Source: Actinernus sp. WN-2022 (Eukaryota > Cnidaria > Anthozoa > Actiniaria > Actinernidae). Taken from it: DNA of 64,000 bases. Positions 1 to 12,597 of this stretch are shown in pieces. Where the stretch lies: the NCBI GenBank assembly GCA_030867875.1, contig JAOWCC010000577.1, positions 77,233,740 to 77,297,739 on the forward strand, given 5' to 3'. Position 1 is the stretch's first letter, and each line of letters opens with the position of its first letter. The translations under genes were made by a program, and so were the position numbers. The notes under the pieces were generated by a model. That model searched no databases, was not told where the DNA came from, and worked only from the letters and a program-made list of their open reading frames with translations.

Positions 1-1235
1 TTTATTCACATACTTTATGTTTGACTGTCTTGAGCATGACAGACCACCCATATACCATAATGTACCAGTCGAACATGTACCGTCCTTACCATTTATACAC
101 AATTTCCAACAGATTCACATATGAATACAAACAGCAAAATTGCAACCTATCTATATCGAACATTGACAATCACGCCAATATATATCATAGTTGATCGACA
201 TCAAGTGAACGAGGCTATAGTTATTTAAACAAAATGTAGACTTTGATAAACATTTAAGTTTCCGTAATTTACTTTAGACGTAATCACAACGGAAATGTAT
301 CGTTTAATGTATACGTTAGTATTCGACGTATACACAGACGGAAATTCAAAGAAAAATAGATTTTATGAAAAACCGATTTCCGTATCCGTAAACGTGACGG
401 AAATTTGACTCGACCAGATTTACGACTGAATTTCCGTTTTCGGAAATTCATGATTTCGCTGCAATCTTCGTCAATCTTCGAATGATTAGTTGTTAGTATT
501 TCTTGCCTGAAGCCAACATGTAGATGATGTAGTTATTGTGGACACTTAAAGGTTTTGACAACCCGTAAATCCGCCTACTTTGAAAAGACTTTGCCGAATA
601 AAGGAAGTGTTACCGACTCGCGTGAAAACGTCCTGAATAAACAAGCAGCAATGAACTAATTAGGCCGATCTAAATTAAAACTTACTTTAGCTTGTAGCGA
701 GTGGACTCATATTTGGAAACAACTGCCAAATAGTCTGATGATTTTTTCATGCATGAAAACCATAATGAAGTTGTCGTAATTATCGTGCTATGTAAGATTT
801 TGATAACCCGTTAATGCTTGCGTCGATCCATATATTTTGAAAGAACTTTGAAGGAGCGTTACCGACTTGCGTGCTTTGTTCTATTTCAATTGAGCTAACG
901 GCGCTTGTTTATTCGGTAATTAGATCAGTTCTAACTAGGAAAACCTTTCTGGATAAACAGCTTATTAACTAATGAGAAGATAAAACGGCGGTAAGTTTGC
1001 AGTACAGTTCTAGCAGTACAATTAATTCAAATCCGGGAAGAATTTGAAATGACTTTCCGAAGAAAAGGAGTGTTACCCACTCGCGTATTTTTGTAGTCAG
1101 TAGTAGTAGGGGTCTTACACTTCATTTTATTTAAAAAATGCTTTAGATTTATAAAAGAAAACACTTTTTATTCAGTGCGTTGACATCTACTGCCACTATT
1201 TTCTGAGGCCGGGCGATTTCAATAAGAATTACGAG
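1..1235. other. AT-rich noncoding sequence with diverged repeats
   Basis: No coding signal seen. Between about 240 and 460 a short motif (ttccgt and its complement acggaaat) recurs several times in both orientations, like a degraded palindromic element. A block resembling gactttgccgaataaagg followed by gttaccgactcgcgt occurs near 590-625 and in diverged form near 840-875 and 1050-1090, about 240 bp apart, which suggests an old tandem duplication. Confidence 0.45.
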
Positions 1236-1412
1236 TACAATTCACTAGCGATTTCGCCACCCCCCTAGGGGGGGCGAATTCACTGAAGGGGGGCGAATTC
1301 ACTAGCGATCTCGCCCCGGGGAGGGCGAATTCACTAGCGATCTCGCCCCGGGGGGGCGAATTCACTAGCGATTTCGCCCCGGGGGGGCGAATTCACTGGG
1401 GGGGCGAAATCG
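1236..1412. repeat. G/C-rich palindromic minisatellite
   Basis: About five imperfect units of roughly 30-37 bp. Each holds a run of G, gcgaattcactagcgat, then tcgcccc; since gcga and tcgc flank the unit, each copy can fold on itself. Run lengths of G and C vary between units. The array stands out in AT-rich surroundings. I see no gene in it. Confidence 0.85.
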
Positions 1413-2669
1413 CTGTGACACCGGTTTTTAGGAGATCGATACCACACATCGATAACTGCTCGCCTAAAAATGAAAATAGAAATTTATAGCAATACTGTGC
1501 AGCTAAATACAAAGAAAAGATAATGATTTCTCTTTTCATGGGTTGTTTATTACAAATTAAATATTTTATAAATTTTTCATTATTGTGTTAATTTTAGACA
1601 TTTTTGGTACGCAAAATAATGACCAAATTGAGAAGCCAAAATCTCCAATGATACATGACCTGGCTATATTAGAGTATAACCTAGCGAAAGAGCAATGTTT
1701 CTTCTTCAAATAAATGCAATAAAAATTTTGGGCAATTAAAACTACGAATTTTCAGGGAACCAAACGCAAGTGGCACTGACGTAAGAATACTCTCTTTTCT
1801 CACAGCGTTCGAATGCACAGAATCTGAGATGAACAGAGGAAAAAAATATTATATCAACTTCTATCAGGTTAAATTTAATACTAAAGAAGCCTGGGTACTT
1901 TCAGATAGATTATATATCGGTTTCTACCAATTATGTACAAAATCAGTGGCTTTTAGCGGTATTTTTGCGATGACATATTGTTGAATCTTTACTCATGCCG
2001 GAGCGCCGACAACTTTCAATTGATAGACTACCTTTATGAGACTTCTAAGTCAATCCGAATGATCTACAGTTGAACTATTCACTGTTAGGAATGTTAAAAA
2101 GTAATTGTAATGGCTTAATATGTACCTTTCATGTGGTTTTGTAGAGAATCGGTTGTATAAACAGAGGTTGTCAAATGCAAGACTGCCGTAGTTCAACAGC
2201 TGAGATTGCGTTACACACAGGAAGCCCGCTTTATCAGAAAATATGAACGCGTAATATAACTATATATGGACTTTTGGTTTACGTTCCGATCCGGGGAACT
2301 AGTTATATTTTATATAGGATCTCAGTATCACTGGATTTATTTTTAATTTTTGTCTTTGAGTTTGGTCGCCAATTGAAATCAAAGCTTCACGTAACCTTAT
2401 CTCCCTTAGGGGGAGACGGGGGTACTTATGTTATGTCTCTTGACTCTTTTGGTATGACCAGTTGGCGAGCCCGACCGATTATTATAATTCGCAACCCAAG
2501 TACGGTTCTGAAGCAAAAATGTAGCAATCCGTTACACTTTTTTTCTCAAAATTTTGGAAAAAAGTGTTTTATAGCTACTTTCCGCACACCTGGTCAGGTT
2601 CCGAAGCTGACGCCGGCCGCATAATAATCTCTCGGGAGTTCTAAAACGGCAATTACGTATATTCAATCT
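1413..2669. other. noncoding stretch, nothing recognised
   Basis: AT-rich sequence. A 116-codon open frame at 2274-2624 has no recognisable domain and no splice or context support, so I do not call a gene. Confidence 0.4.
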
Positions 2670-2811
2670 TTTCACCCAGTGGCCATCTTGGATCGAAAGC
2701 GAGAAAATCAGTTTTGTTTTTAGTAACGCTATAACCTCGCACTGAGGGATATTAGAACGAGTTTAGCCAAGCAAAACCTCGCATTGGATCCAATATGGCC
2801 ACCGAGTGAAA
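2670..2811. repeat. inverted-repeat element (MITE-like)
   Basis: The left end (ttcacccagtggccatcttg) and the right end (caatatggccaccgagtgaa) are imperfect reverse complements about 100 bp apart. Size and structure fit a small nonautonomous DNA transposon; no target duplication could be fixed. A 19-base C run lies nearby at 2970-2988. Confidence 0.5.
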
Positions 2812-3078
2812 AAAACGTGAATGCAACCGCGTTATTTATAGTTCGGTTTCCGTGAGTTTACTTTTCGCTTGCCTATCACAAGCGTAATTTTATGATTAAT
2901 GGTGTTGCAGCCATGGCCATGTAGGTTGACCAAACAAGAGAAGTTAATGTATCTATCAATTCCAAATCTCCCCCCCCCCCCCCCCCCCGGTATACGTGTA
3001 GCATTTGGCCGCGCAGTCTGTCCCAGGGTGGGGCATTTTACCAGCAAATAATAGTTGGGGTGGTGAATAGCCCACGTT

Positions 3079-3236
3079 CGATATATGTTTCACTTATCAC
3101 GCACAAAGGTTTCAACATGTGTCTCCGGGGTAAACTAAATATATTATATTATTTGAACAAAGAATAAAATTAATTTAATTACCCTGGAGCATCATTATAC
3201 TGAAACCTTTGTGTGTGACGAGTGGAGCATATATTG
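3079..3236. repeat. palindromic MITE-like element
   Basis: The stretch folds onto itself almost end to end: cacgcacaaaggtttca near 3098 pairs with tgaaacctttgtgtgtg near 3201, and ctccggggtaa pairs with ttaccctggag inside. The centre is AT-rich. It is noncoding. Confidence 0.65.
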
Positions 3237-3448
3237 AAAGTGGTGTATTGGTGAAAGAGAGTCAAGGTTGCGGATTTTACATCAATATTTATTAGAGATT
3301 TGCACTCGTTCCTAAGCCCCACGGTTAGGTATTTACAAAGCTCTGATTCCCAAAAGTCAAATGCTCCACAAATGGGGGGGGGGGGGGGGAGTGGGCGGGG
3401 AGTGGGCAGGTTTGGAATTGCTAGAGAGATAACGAGTCATACTTTATA

Positions 3449-3536
3449 AAGCCCGGTTTACCATAGGATCGTTACGATCGCAGTGATCGCAGCGATCATA
3501 GATAGCGATCGTAACGATCTACATATGGAAACCGAT
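3449..3536. repeat. palindrome rich in GATCG
   Basis: ataggatcgttacgatcgc is mirrored by gcgatcgtaacgatctaca, with outer arms ggtttacca and tatggaaacc. GATCG/CGATC occurs many times within about 80 bases. It looks like the hairpin core of a MITE; a poly-G run lies just upstream at about 3376. Confidence 0.6.
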
Positions 3537-3592
3537 CTATAGCTCTATCCTACCGATTGTACAATCCATGGAGCCCGTGGGAGGAGGACTGT

Positions 3593-4079
3593 CAATCAAT
3601 CAATCAATCTTTATTTAGACACGGTGTGGCTCATCAGGTATAACATTTGGAGTAAAAGATATAATAATTATATTAATTATAGTGATATAAACTACTACTA
3701 ACATTATGAAACTAATAATATTGGTATACTAAAATATTACTTATAAAAAAACTACTAATATTGGTATGCTAAAAATACTACTATATAAAAGAATTATAAT
3801 TCTACTCTACAACTCTATAATCCCTATTATACTAATTCCTGTTTTACATGAGCGCCGTGTGATCTAAATTAATTACAATGGCGTATTTGTGAAGTCGTAG
3901 CAGTTAATTTTATTCTTGAAAGATATTAGAGATTTTTCCTCCCGTATATCACTTGGCAGGCTGTTCCATAGGGTTGCTCCACGATAGCTGAAGCTGCGCT
4001 TGCAATAATTTGTGCGTGGATATGGAACTGTGTGGCGGTTATGATTTCCGGGTACGAGTTTTTCACAAAAAGACAGGTT
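3593..4079 (-). mobile_element. 5'-truncated CR1/L2-like retrotransposon, 3' end only
   Basis: On the minus strand 68 open codons (4079 down to the TAA at 3873) encode the conserved C-terminal tail of a non-LTR reverse transcriptase, with the signature RHTVPYPRTNY...FSYRGATLWNSLP. A short 3' UTR follows and ends in a (TTGA)n tail at 3593-3610, the usual end of these elements. All catalytic domains are missing, which fits abortive reverse transcription from the 3' end. The same kind of tail ends the element at 15021. Confidence 0.85.
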
Positions 4080-5050
4080 ATAGACGACTCGGAATAATAA
4101 AACATAAATCCGGGGTCGTTTTCACAATAACTCAGTTGGAAAATCGGGTTTTGGAACTATACTTTCTCTGAAAACCGGATCTGGATCGGACCCCATGGCG
4201 GCACATACGTACGTACCCGTATTGTGATTAATATATTGTTCATATATCTGACTGATTTATTTAGCATAGTGACCGGATTTCGAATTTACCATGGCCAGTT
4301 GAGCCACCATATTACATGCATTATAAGATCGAAGGTCTAGTCGTTGTCGATGCCATATGCATCATAGAAAATGTCTCTAAAAGTAAACTACATCTGAATG
4401 CGACAATTTCTATTGAATAGAAAATGGGAAGAACTAAATATCCTAAAACAATATGTAGATTCGAAAGCACTAAACTGAGCATAAAACAGACTGAATGAAT
4501 CAAGTTGTGACAACCCCTTAGTTCGTACCCGACTATAGTTATTCTTCATCAATAGTAGATACATTACTTTGCTATTTTAAAAAGGGACGCTTATTTATGT
4601 TTAGACTCTGCCAAAATGGTATAGATAGCAGCAAAGGCTAAATCGTCCGATGCGGTCTACAGACATTCTTCTCAGTCTATTATTCTCAGTCTTCTGAGCC
4701 TTACACGGATTACTATTGTGGTCAACTTCATTCTTATGTTGTCCCCTTAAATTATTTTAATTATAATTCAATAAAAAGGATACAGCCATGGCCACACAAC
4801 GGACTCCCATGCTCTATACCAACGCGTATACCGTACAGTTATGGTGTCAGTTATTTCTAGCCAACACAGCTACGTTTTTCACACACCTCTAACATTTAAT
4901 TAATTTTGCAAGTGCTACCCTTCAGTCCCCCGTCCCGGATATTTCCATGCCTGGTATTAAAACAGCTGATTGATAGTAAACTTGCTGAATGTGATAATCT
5001 CTCGCGAACCCAAAAGACTCAATATTGATGGAAACTTGCAAGAATATTGA
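4080..5050. other. noncoding stretch, nothing recognised
   Basis: AT-rich sequence between two retrotransposons; I see no gene, repeat array or strong inverted repeat. Confidence 0.35.
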
Positions 5051-6241
5051 CACATCTGTAGCCATCATGTTTATGATGATCAGTCGTCGATTTCTTGTGA
5101 CCTTTGCCTTACGTGGCTGCACTCAAAATGTATTAAAATAACTAAAGGTGAACTCTTTAAACTTTCTGAATGTTCCGATCCTTGGTATTGTTCCAAATGT
5201 ATCAGATCCATTTTTCCATTTTCGACACTTACAAAATCTCAAATAATTTCTTTATCTTACTGTTCTAGAAAAGGTATAAAATCTACTTCCGACAATGTCC
5301 AGAAAATAATTAATCTGAATTACAGAGACGAAATTGTTTATACGAAGAAATGTACAACTTGCAAGAAACTCGTTAAACAATATCAAAATAACATAGCATG
5401 TGACTCTTGCCATTCAAAAATTCATTTGAAATGTTCTCATTTAAATGAAACTGAAATTAACCTTTTTACATTCTCAAGTTTAAACCTACCATGGATTTGT
5501 TATGCTTGTGTTTCAAATTGCTTTTCATTTAATTATATCTCTTCCCTATCTGATTTCACTTTCAATAGTAACTATGATTGCTCTTGCCGCACTAGTTCTA
5601 TAAACCTAAATAAAACTGACACAAACTTACTTCCCAAATTAGATATAGTATCTTCAAATTATAATCTTTTAACTTCAGAAAATGATAAAAATAATCCTGA
5701 TAACGAAATTTCATTTGAACCAAACTTTAATTACTATAGTCTCCATGAATTTCATAAACTTATCAAACATAACACCAAAAATCAAAATCACCATTTTTCC
5801 ATACTACATTCAAATATCAGAAGTCTAACTCACAATTTTGAAGACTTGTCAATCCTGCTATTTAGCCTTGATTTTAATTTTGATATCATAGCCCTAACTG
5901 AAACTTGGATGTCTCATCTTAAAAAAGACCTGAACACCCCTCCTAAACTACCTGATTATTATGACTTTGTAAATCTAACTGGCTCTACAAACAATAGTGG
6001 TTGTGGGTTTCACGTCTCTAACAACTTGATATATACCAGAAGAGATGACTTATATCTCTCCATGTTTTCAACTGATTGTGAATTCCAGGCTCTCTGGATA
6101 GAAGTAGTTAACAACTGCAAGCAAAATATCTTAATCGGCGTCATTTACCTTCGCCCTAAACCGAAAAACCCTTCAATTTTTCTTGATTATTTAGAAAAAC
6201 TCTCAATAAAGGAAATAAGGAAAATAAAACTACAATTTTAA
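5051..6241 (+). pseudogene. retrotransposon ORF, PHD fingers plus endonuclease N-terminal half
   Basis: The frame is open for almost 400 codons but has no ATG before the middle, so the N-terminus is lost. Two Cys/His clusters come first: CDLC...WLHSKC...WYCSKC (about 5100-5215), then a full PHD pattern CTTC...CDSC....HLKC...WICYAC (about 5352-5515). After a low-complexity linker rich in Asn and Ser comes an APE-type endonuclease: SNIRSL, the LTETW metal-binding motif, a GCGF loop and IGVIYLRP. The frame then breaks near 6225-6241, and the continuation is in another frame. PHD fingers in CR1-type proteins may bind chromatin or nucleic acid; the role here is inference. Confidence 0.85.
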
Positions 6242-6768
6242 CTGGGGATATAAACTTTGATTTATTAAAATATGAATCAATTACTCATATTAACGACTAT
6301 TTATCTACCTTACTTTCATATTTCATGATTTCTCAAATAACCCAACCTACAAGATTTACAGAATATTCAAATCCTTCTTTAATTGATCATATATTCATAA
6401 ATAATGTAACTACAAATACCGTTTCTGGGAATCTAATACCTCATGTCACTGATCACTTGCCAAATTTTCTAATTTTATTAAATACAGATGCATCAATTAA
6501 AATCCCTTGCAATGTTCATAAAAGAGACTTCTCTCATCTAAATGAAGAAATCTTTGCTCATGATGTAGCTGATTTAAACTTAGAAAACCACTTACCTTAT
6601 CTATCATCAACCAATGAAAAATACATTTTTTTTCATAATGAACTTTTAAGGACTATAAACAAACATGTACCATTAAAAACTATTTCAAAAAGAAAATTAA
6701 AACAAGCCAGCAAACCCTGGATATCAAAGGGCATCCGAAAGTCTATAAAAAAAAATATTATATTATAA
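6242..6768 (+). pseudogene. retrotransposon endonuclease C-terminal half (frameshifted)
   Basis: This continues the endonuclease after a frameshift: GDINFD near 6244, then SLIDHIF and a TDH motif (the usual SDH catalytic His motif). It runs into the linker ahead of the reverse transcriptase and is broken again in a poly-A stretch at about 6750. The linker continues in another frame from 6791 to about 7015, where a third frameshift occurs. Confidence 0.85.
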
Positions 6769-7062
6769 GAAATTTATTAACTCGAAAGTAGTGACTTATT
6801 TACATGTCTATCAAAGATATAGGAATAAGATAAACCATCTAATTAGGTTATCTAAACGTAATTATTATCTAGAATATTTTAATAAATTTAAAGAAAATAT
6901 GAAAAAAACTTGGCAAGGTATCAAAAACCTTATCCACATTACCACGCTAAAAGATAAATATTTTTGTCTTGAAGAAAACAATGAGCTTATTAAGATTCTC
7001 TCCAAGTTGCAAATAAATTTAATTCTTATTTTAATAATATAGCAACAAATTTAGTTTAAAAA

Positions 7063-8592
7063 ATGAAGCCGTCTAAGAAATCTCACAAAGACTATCTTCA
7101 GTCCTGTATTACTGATTCATTCTTTATTAATCCTACATCCTCCACTGAAGTAAAGTGTCTCATTGATAAATTAAACCCTAGTAAAAGCTCAGGTATTTAT
7201 GACATTCCAGTCAAACTTATTAAACTAGTTAGTCATCTAATTGCCTCTCCTCTAGAACATATAATAAACGATTCCTTTGTAAATGGTTGTTTCCCTGAAA
7301 AATTAAAAATACAAAACATTATTCCGCTTCATAAAAGTGGATCTAAACTAAAGGTCGCTAATTATAGGCCAATTTCTCTTTTACCGATTTTTTCAAAATT
7401 AATTGAACAGATTATGCTTATTAGGCTTCAAAATTTCTTGGAAAAGAACCTGATTCTATTTGAACATCAGTATGGTTTTCAAAAACGCAAATCAACAATC
7501 CTAGCAGTTTTAGACTTAATAAATGATATAATTGAATCCTTTGAAACAAAACATTTTTCAACTGTGATTTTCCTAGACTTTGCTAAAGCCTTCGACACCA
7601 TTAATTTAAATATATTACTTGACAAAATAGAATCTTATGGCATAAGAAGTATAGCTTTAAATTGGTTTAAGTCTTTTCTTATCAATAGACAACAATTAGT
7701 ATCTATAAATGGTACTCTCTCCAACAAACGTACTGTAAACTTTGGTGTTCCCCAAGGCTCCGTTCTAGGGCCACTGCTTTTCCTGCTATATATTAATGAC
7801 CTTCCAAATTCATCCAAATACTTAAAATTTATTTTCTTTGCAGATGATACTAGTCTATTCTACTCAAGCAATAATATTAATAACTTGGAGACCACAGTAA
7901 ATAGAGAATTGCATGAAATTCAAGAGTGGCTTTCATGTAATAAACTAACACTAAATACAAATAAATCGAATTTTGTCAATTTCACTCCTAGAAGACAGAA
8001 AACCGAAAGGCACCTCCTGCTTAAAATTAATGACGAACAAATTGAAGAAAAAATATCAACAAAATATATTGGTATGATCATAGACAAACACCTCAGTTGG
8101 AATGAACATATTGCCCATATTAAAATTAAAACTTCTAAGTCCCTTGGGATACTCTATAAAGCAAAGCATTATGCCACACCTAAAATCCTCAAGCAAATTT
8201 ATGATTCTTTGTTACTTCCTCATTTAAATTATGGAATCCTACTTTGGGGAAACACTTTCAATTCCTATATTGAACCTCTAAGAATAATTCAAAGAAAAGC
8301 CATTAGACTAATATCAAACAAGAAGTGACACAGTCATACTACACCACTTTTTCGTCAATTAAATTTGCTAAAAATTGATGACATTTATAAATTAAACTCA
8401 GCTTTATTCATGCATGATATATATTATAAAAGAATAGGTAATACTTTTGTTGATATGTTTATTCCTTTATCAGATATTCACAATTATAATACCAGACAAT
8501 TAAATAGGAAAACATATTTCATAAAATCTAGCAATACTAGCTATAAATTAAAATTTATTACTATTGATAGATATATTGCTGAGGACAGTTAG
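7063..8592 (+). pseudogene. CR1-like reverse transcriptase with one in-frame stop
   Basis: The reading frame encodes a non-LTR reverse transcriptase in standard order: NYRPISLLP, the catalytic palm motif FLDFAKAFD, GVPQGSVLGPLLF, and FFADDTSLF with the catalytic DD, then the thumb and C-terminal region. It is interrupted at 8326-8328 by TGA; the same frame then continues to the natural end at 8590-8592, so the stop probably arose from CGA by CpG decay. A TAA at 7057-7059 lies just upstream. Apart from these lesions all RT motifs are intact, which suggests moderate age. Confidence 0.9.
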
Positions 8593-8998
8593 ATTATATC
8601 CTTAATGTATATAGATATTAGTCTTGTATAAATATGTATAAATGTACTGTATATATACCTGTAATAACAATTCAAACATTGCTGCAACTTGGTCAACATC
8701 ATTAACTATATTGCCTGCAACTCTCTCCTCTCGACATTATAACTAATAGAACTATGCATGTTTCTCACTTTGTAATTATATTTTATTTTTTCGTATTTGC
8801 TTGTAATTATAAATGATATTTATCACCTGACCGACCAGGTAGTTCTGACTTGATAGCCCTGTGGTTTTTTTCAGAACTTTCCTACTCTTGTACTATAAAT
8901 TTATAAAAGTAGTTTCTTTTTGTTGTGTGTGTGTGAAAATTAATGTAAATTTTATTATCTAGAGTGAAATAAACTTCTTGTTCTTGTTCTTGTTCTAT

Positions 8999-10759
8999 TG
9001 AAGCCTGGTCAGGTCGTACTGGAGCGAGAGTGAGAAATGAACACATTTCACAATATTTAAGGCATATGACATGGCTCATTAGTCAGCCAAAATAGACTAA
9101 TGAGCAAGTGAATGCCAATGGCTAACGCGTAGAAAACCATTATCTCCTATACTGCGTAGCGGAGATAATTTCTATTATCCGAATTGCGGGATTGATTCAT
9201 CTTGTGATGTCACAATTGAAAGCTACGGGATTTTATTGTAGTAGTTTTCTCTTGGGAGGGAGTTGATTCATCTGATGGCGTCACGTACTGACTCTCCTAA
9301 TTTTTGTTGCTTAACTTGCTTATTTGAGAATATTTGTTTACTAATTTGGATATTTCTAGTACTGATTGACCTATTGTTATTAAAAAAAGTAAATGTGGGT
9401 CGTAGTCGCACTTTAATGGCAGCATAGATATTGCTAATGGAAAAGGAGTCGACTTTAACTTAGAGCGCATAGTCTAATTGTTAAAAAGAGATGTTTCTTA
9501 ATTTTATACCGTAGATTCAGAAGTACAAAGCCTGTTTTCAACGCAGCTCTCAATAGCTGATTGTCATGCGCAGCTCTATGCATGTTAGATAAATGCAGCT
9601 ATCGTGAGGAGAGGTATCTGTGTCTTCGAGGTTTTATTAACTTTTGTGAGTAAAAGTAAGTCTTGGAGGGTATACGTAGAGCAACTGATTCACCAAAACA
9701 CAACCCGCAAGCAGCTCTCTTGGTATTTCTTTTTTATGTATATATTGCGCTACCTGTTTTAAGATGATTGGGATGGGCTATACCAGTCCTTGACCGCCCA
9801 CCACAGGATACCCAAAGTAAAACTTACAACAACAAAATAAGAGTGTCTATATAAAGCAGGATTGTAAAAAATGTCTGACTTATTGTGATAAATGTCTTTA
9901 GGAATATTTTTAAAAAGCCGTCCGTTCGCCAAAAAGTATAAGATGTAATAATTAGATCGTTATATGACCGAGCGGAGACATGGTTTTTATCTTCGAGTGT
10001 TGAATGCTGTAATACACAAATAGTGAACGCATCAAATGGGTGTCTTACGACAAATTCACCAAGAGAAGGTAAAACCGTATTTCCAAGCTGCCATAAATAC
10101 TTTATTCCTTTTATTTTTACGACGATTAAATAAAGAAACCAACTGACAAATTCAAGATCGAGCCATTTTAAAAGCTTGGGCTACCTGTGGACCCTAGAGA
10201 AAGAAGGCAATTTTTCATTCTATGGCTGCGTCAAAATGCTGCCGCTGATAGTCAGTTCGCATCCGAAAGTCTTTTAAGAAACCTCCATCACTTCCGGCTA
10301 AGAGCGCATAGATCTATAAATGAAAGGCTAACTGGTCTAACATTGAATATTTAATTGCAGGTTCATACCTCATATCTGATAATAATTCAAGCAGGAAAGC
10401 TACCGGTTGGGTACAAGAGAGAGTTTCGCTGTATTTGGCCCTCTTCAGTCAATGAACTTAGACTACAGCGTCTCGGCAGTCCAATGAATCAAAACTATAA
10501 ATGCGCTATCAAACATCTGATGAAAGGATACGTACCTTAATACGCTCGATGCTCCATATACGCAAGGCTATCGTTGTTCATGTGTATTGGAATGCAAACT
10601 AATAGAATCGGCAGTGTTGACAATCTACGGAAAGTTTTTCAACTTCAATTTCTTATCAATGTCTAACTATTGTGACGCCATAATCTGCGCGCGCTACGTC
10701 CTTAACCTGTTCTTTGGAACAGCGCATGGCATATTCATTTGATGAAATCTCGTACAATT
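8999..10759. other. noncoding stretch
   Basis: AT-rich sequence. A 61-codon open frame at 10355-10540 follows a possible acceptor (ttgcag), but no family is recognised, so no exon is called. Confidence 0.35.
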
Positions 10760-10935
10760 ATTTAGATACATAGATAAATACATAGACAGGCAGACAGGCA
10801 TCCAGTCAGTCCCACTTACAGACAGACAGACCGATAGAGAGATAGAGAGTCAATGAGTCAGTCACACATGCAGTAAAACAGACAGACAGATCGATCGATC
10901 GATAGATAAATAGATAATTGGATATATAAATAACA
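10760..10935. repeat. GATA/GACA compound microsatellite
   Basis: Irregular runs of gata, gaca, cagacag and tcgatcga make up the stretch, ending in gatagataaatagata. It is simple-sequence DNA without coding content. Confidence 0.85.
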
Positions 10936-11912
10936 GTTTATTTTAAAAGGTTACAATGGCGACCAAATAGCGAATTATCGCTTGTGACCCTAGCTAAGGA
11001 AAGTAATTTGAAGTCATGAAATACGAACATTAATGGCAAACTTTCAAAGCCCAAGCGATATTGGGGCAAACGTAATGGAAAATAGGAATCGTAATAAAGC
11101 AAAACCAACTATGATGCAGCCGATTGGTGAATTAGATTAATAAAAACTGCAATCCGGTAAAACGTTGTGACCAACACTTGTCTTAATAATTATTGTTCAC
11201 TCTTCGGCATTATCCAAGCAGAAGCCACATCTACTGTCCTATAATCTGCGATATCTAGACACTGTCTTGCTATTTCACGAGATCGCGGACACTTTGAAAT
11301 GAGATTTATAATGTTTAGAAGTTAAACATATTCAAACAAAACTGAAATAAATAGTGTTTCCAAAATACTCAGTGATTTTGCAGTATTGGGGCGTTAGAAT
11401 ACTAGAAAGAAATTAAACTTGCTATTGAATTTTGCCGCCACGCGCCTCTAGTGACGGAACCGCTCAATCGTTTCCTTCATGTCAACAAAATAAATTCCTC
11501 AAAGTTGAGGAGGAATTACCGTCGTCTTCCGCAGATTTTCATTTCCAAAATGAGCGGGGAAACAACACGATAAAATTATATGTCAGATGACGATCTGCTT
11601 TTTTAACAATGTTGAAACTCGAAAAAGCGAAACCATTGGAAGGTCAACAATATTTGGGCAACGCACCCGGGAAACTGCCAACAATCGTTTCTAATGACTG
11701 TACAATGTGTTTTGGATAATACGCTAGACAAAATACATCAATTATTACTACTATACTAGAAGTAATCATAGATTATCAAAGTGCCTTCGATTTTTTGTAA
11801 GAGAAAGGGCTGTGGTAACGCAAATGGCTGAAGGATTACTTATAATTATAAGTTAATATACAAGGGGATGCATCTGGGTATAAAACTGTAATTATCTTTG
11901 TGTAATACACTA
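10936..11912. other. noncoding stretch, nothing recognised
   Basis: AT-rich, with no domain, array or strong inverted repeat seen. Confidence 0.35.
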
Positions 11913-12157
11913 TCAATGTTAAGCCCGAGGGGGGAGGGGTTGGAGATTTGAGATTTTCTCCCCAAAAAATGACAAATTCCCCAGTCTCTGGAAAACATAT
12001 TTGGTCAAAAATATCAAATATCTTCCTTATGTTTCTTATAAATAACCCCACCCTGGGCGGGCAGGGTATGTGAAAATCCTCACCCTCATGATCAGGGTAG
12101 CTCTCCCTGTCAAATCGCCAACCCTTGCCTGCCCCCTCCCCTCTCAGGCTTAACACT
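11913..12157. repeat. inverted-repeat element (MITE-like)
   Basis: The ends are gttaagcccgaggggggagg and cccctcccctctcaggcttaac, reverse complements about 190 bp apart. The open frame spanning it on the minus strand has no known domain and is explained by the repeat. Confidence 0.55.
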
Positions 12158-12240
12158 GATAGGTGCATAACATGCGATGCCTATGTGGCTATATGTATTC
12201 TTGGTTTGCAATCAATCCCTGGAGATTCAAAAGACAAAGA

Positions 12241-12317
12241 CGCGGCAGCCATGTTGAAGGACGGAACAAAGAACACTGAGTAATCTTTTGTTAATGTTCC
12301 TCCAACATGGCCGCCGT
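12241..12317. repeat. short inverted repeat (aacatggc type)
   Basis: gcggcagccatgttgaagga is mirrored by tcctccaacatggccgcc about 35 bases further on. It looks like a small palindromic element or the paired ends of one; noncoding. Confidence 0.45.
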
Positions 12318-12597
12318 GACATCATGTGCAAACCAATAATACGTTTGTGTTTTCTATGGTTTATATGGCATTCATTTGAGCAATGCTGAAAATGAATGCC
12401 ATTTTAGTCAAATCACATGTTAGTGGGTCCAGCGGTACTTTGCTCACGCTCTTAAAGTCCCCCAGCCAAAAAGAAACGCTGGATACCTTAGTCTTCTACT
12501 AGGATGAGTTCTGGAGCGTACAACAACAATAGCTTTATTTGTACTCTAATAATAAAGGGAGAGGAACGGTCTTGGGAGGGAGAGCCGGCTAAAATAA

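Larger units (their letters stand above)
5051..8998 (+). mobile_element. CR1-like non-LTR retrotransposon with PHD finger, nearly full length
   Basis: A 3.9-kb plus-strand element reads PHD-type zinc finger, APE-type endonuclease, reverse transcriptase, 3' UTR, and ends with short tandem units of ttcttg at about 8968-8996. The coding part is markedly more AT-rich than the other retrotransposons here. It is inactive: at least three frameshifts and two in-frame stops break it. The 5' end is uncertain, because the open frame begins inside what looks like a first PHD-like segment directly after a stop at 5048-5050. Confidence 0.9.

Noticed and set aside
2274..2624. 116-codon open frame
   Set aside because: No family, no splice sites or neighbours to support it; compatible with chance.
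10355..10540. Possible exon after ttgcag
   Set aside because: No homologous protein recognised, no donor identified and no neighbouring exon.
11836..12168. 110-codon minus-strand frame
   Set aside because: Spans an inverted-repeat element and is explained by it.
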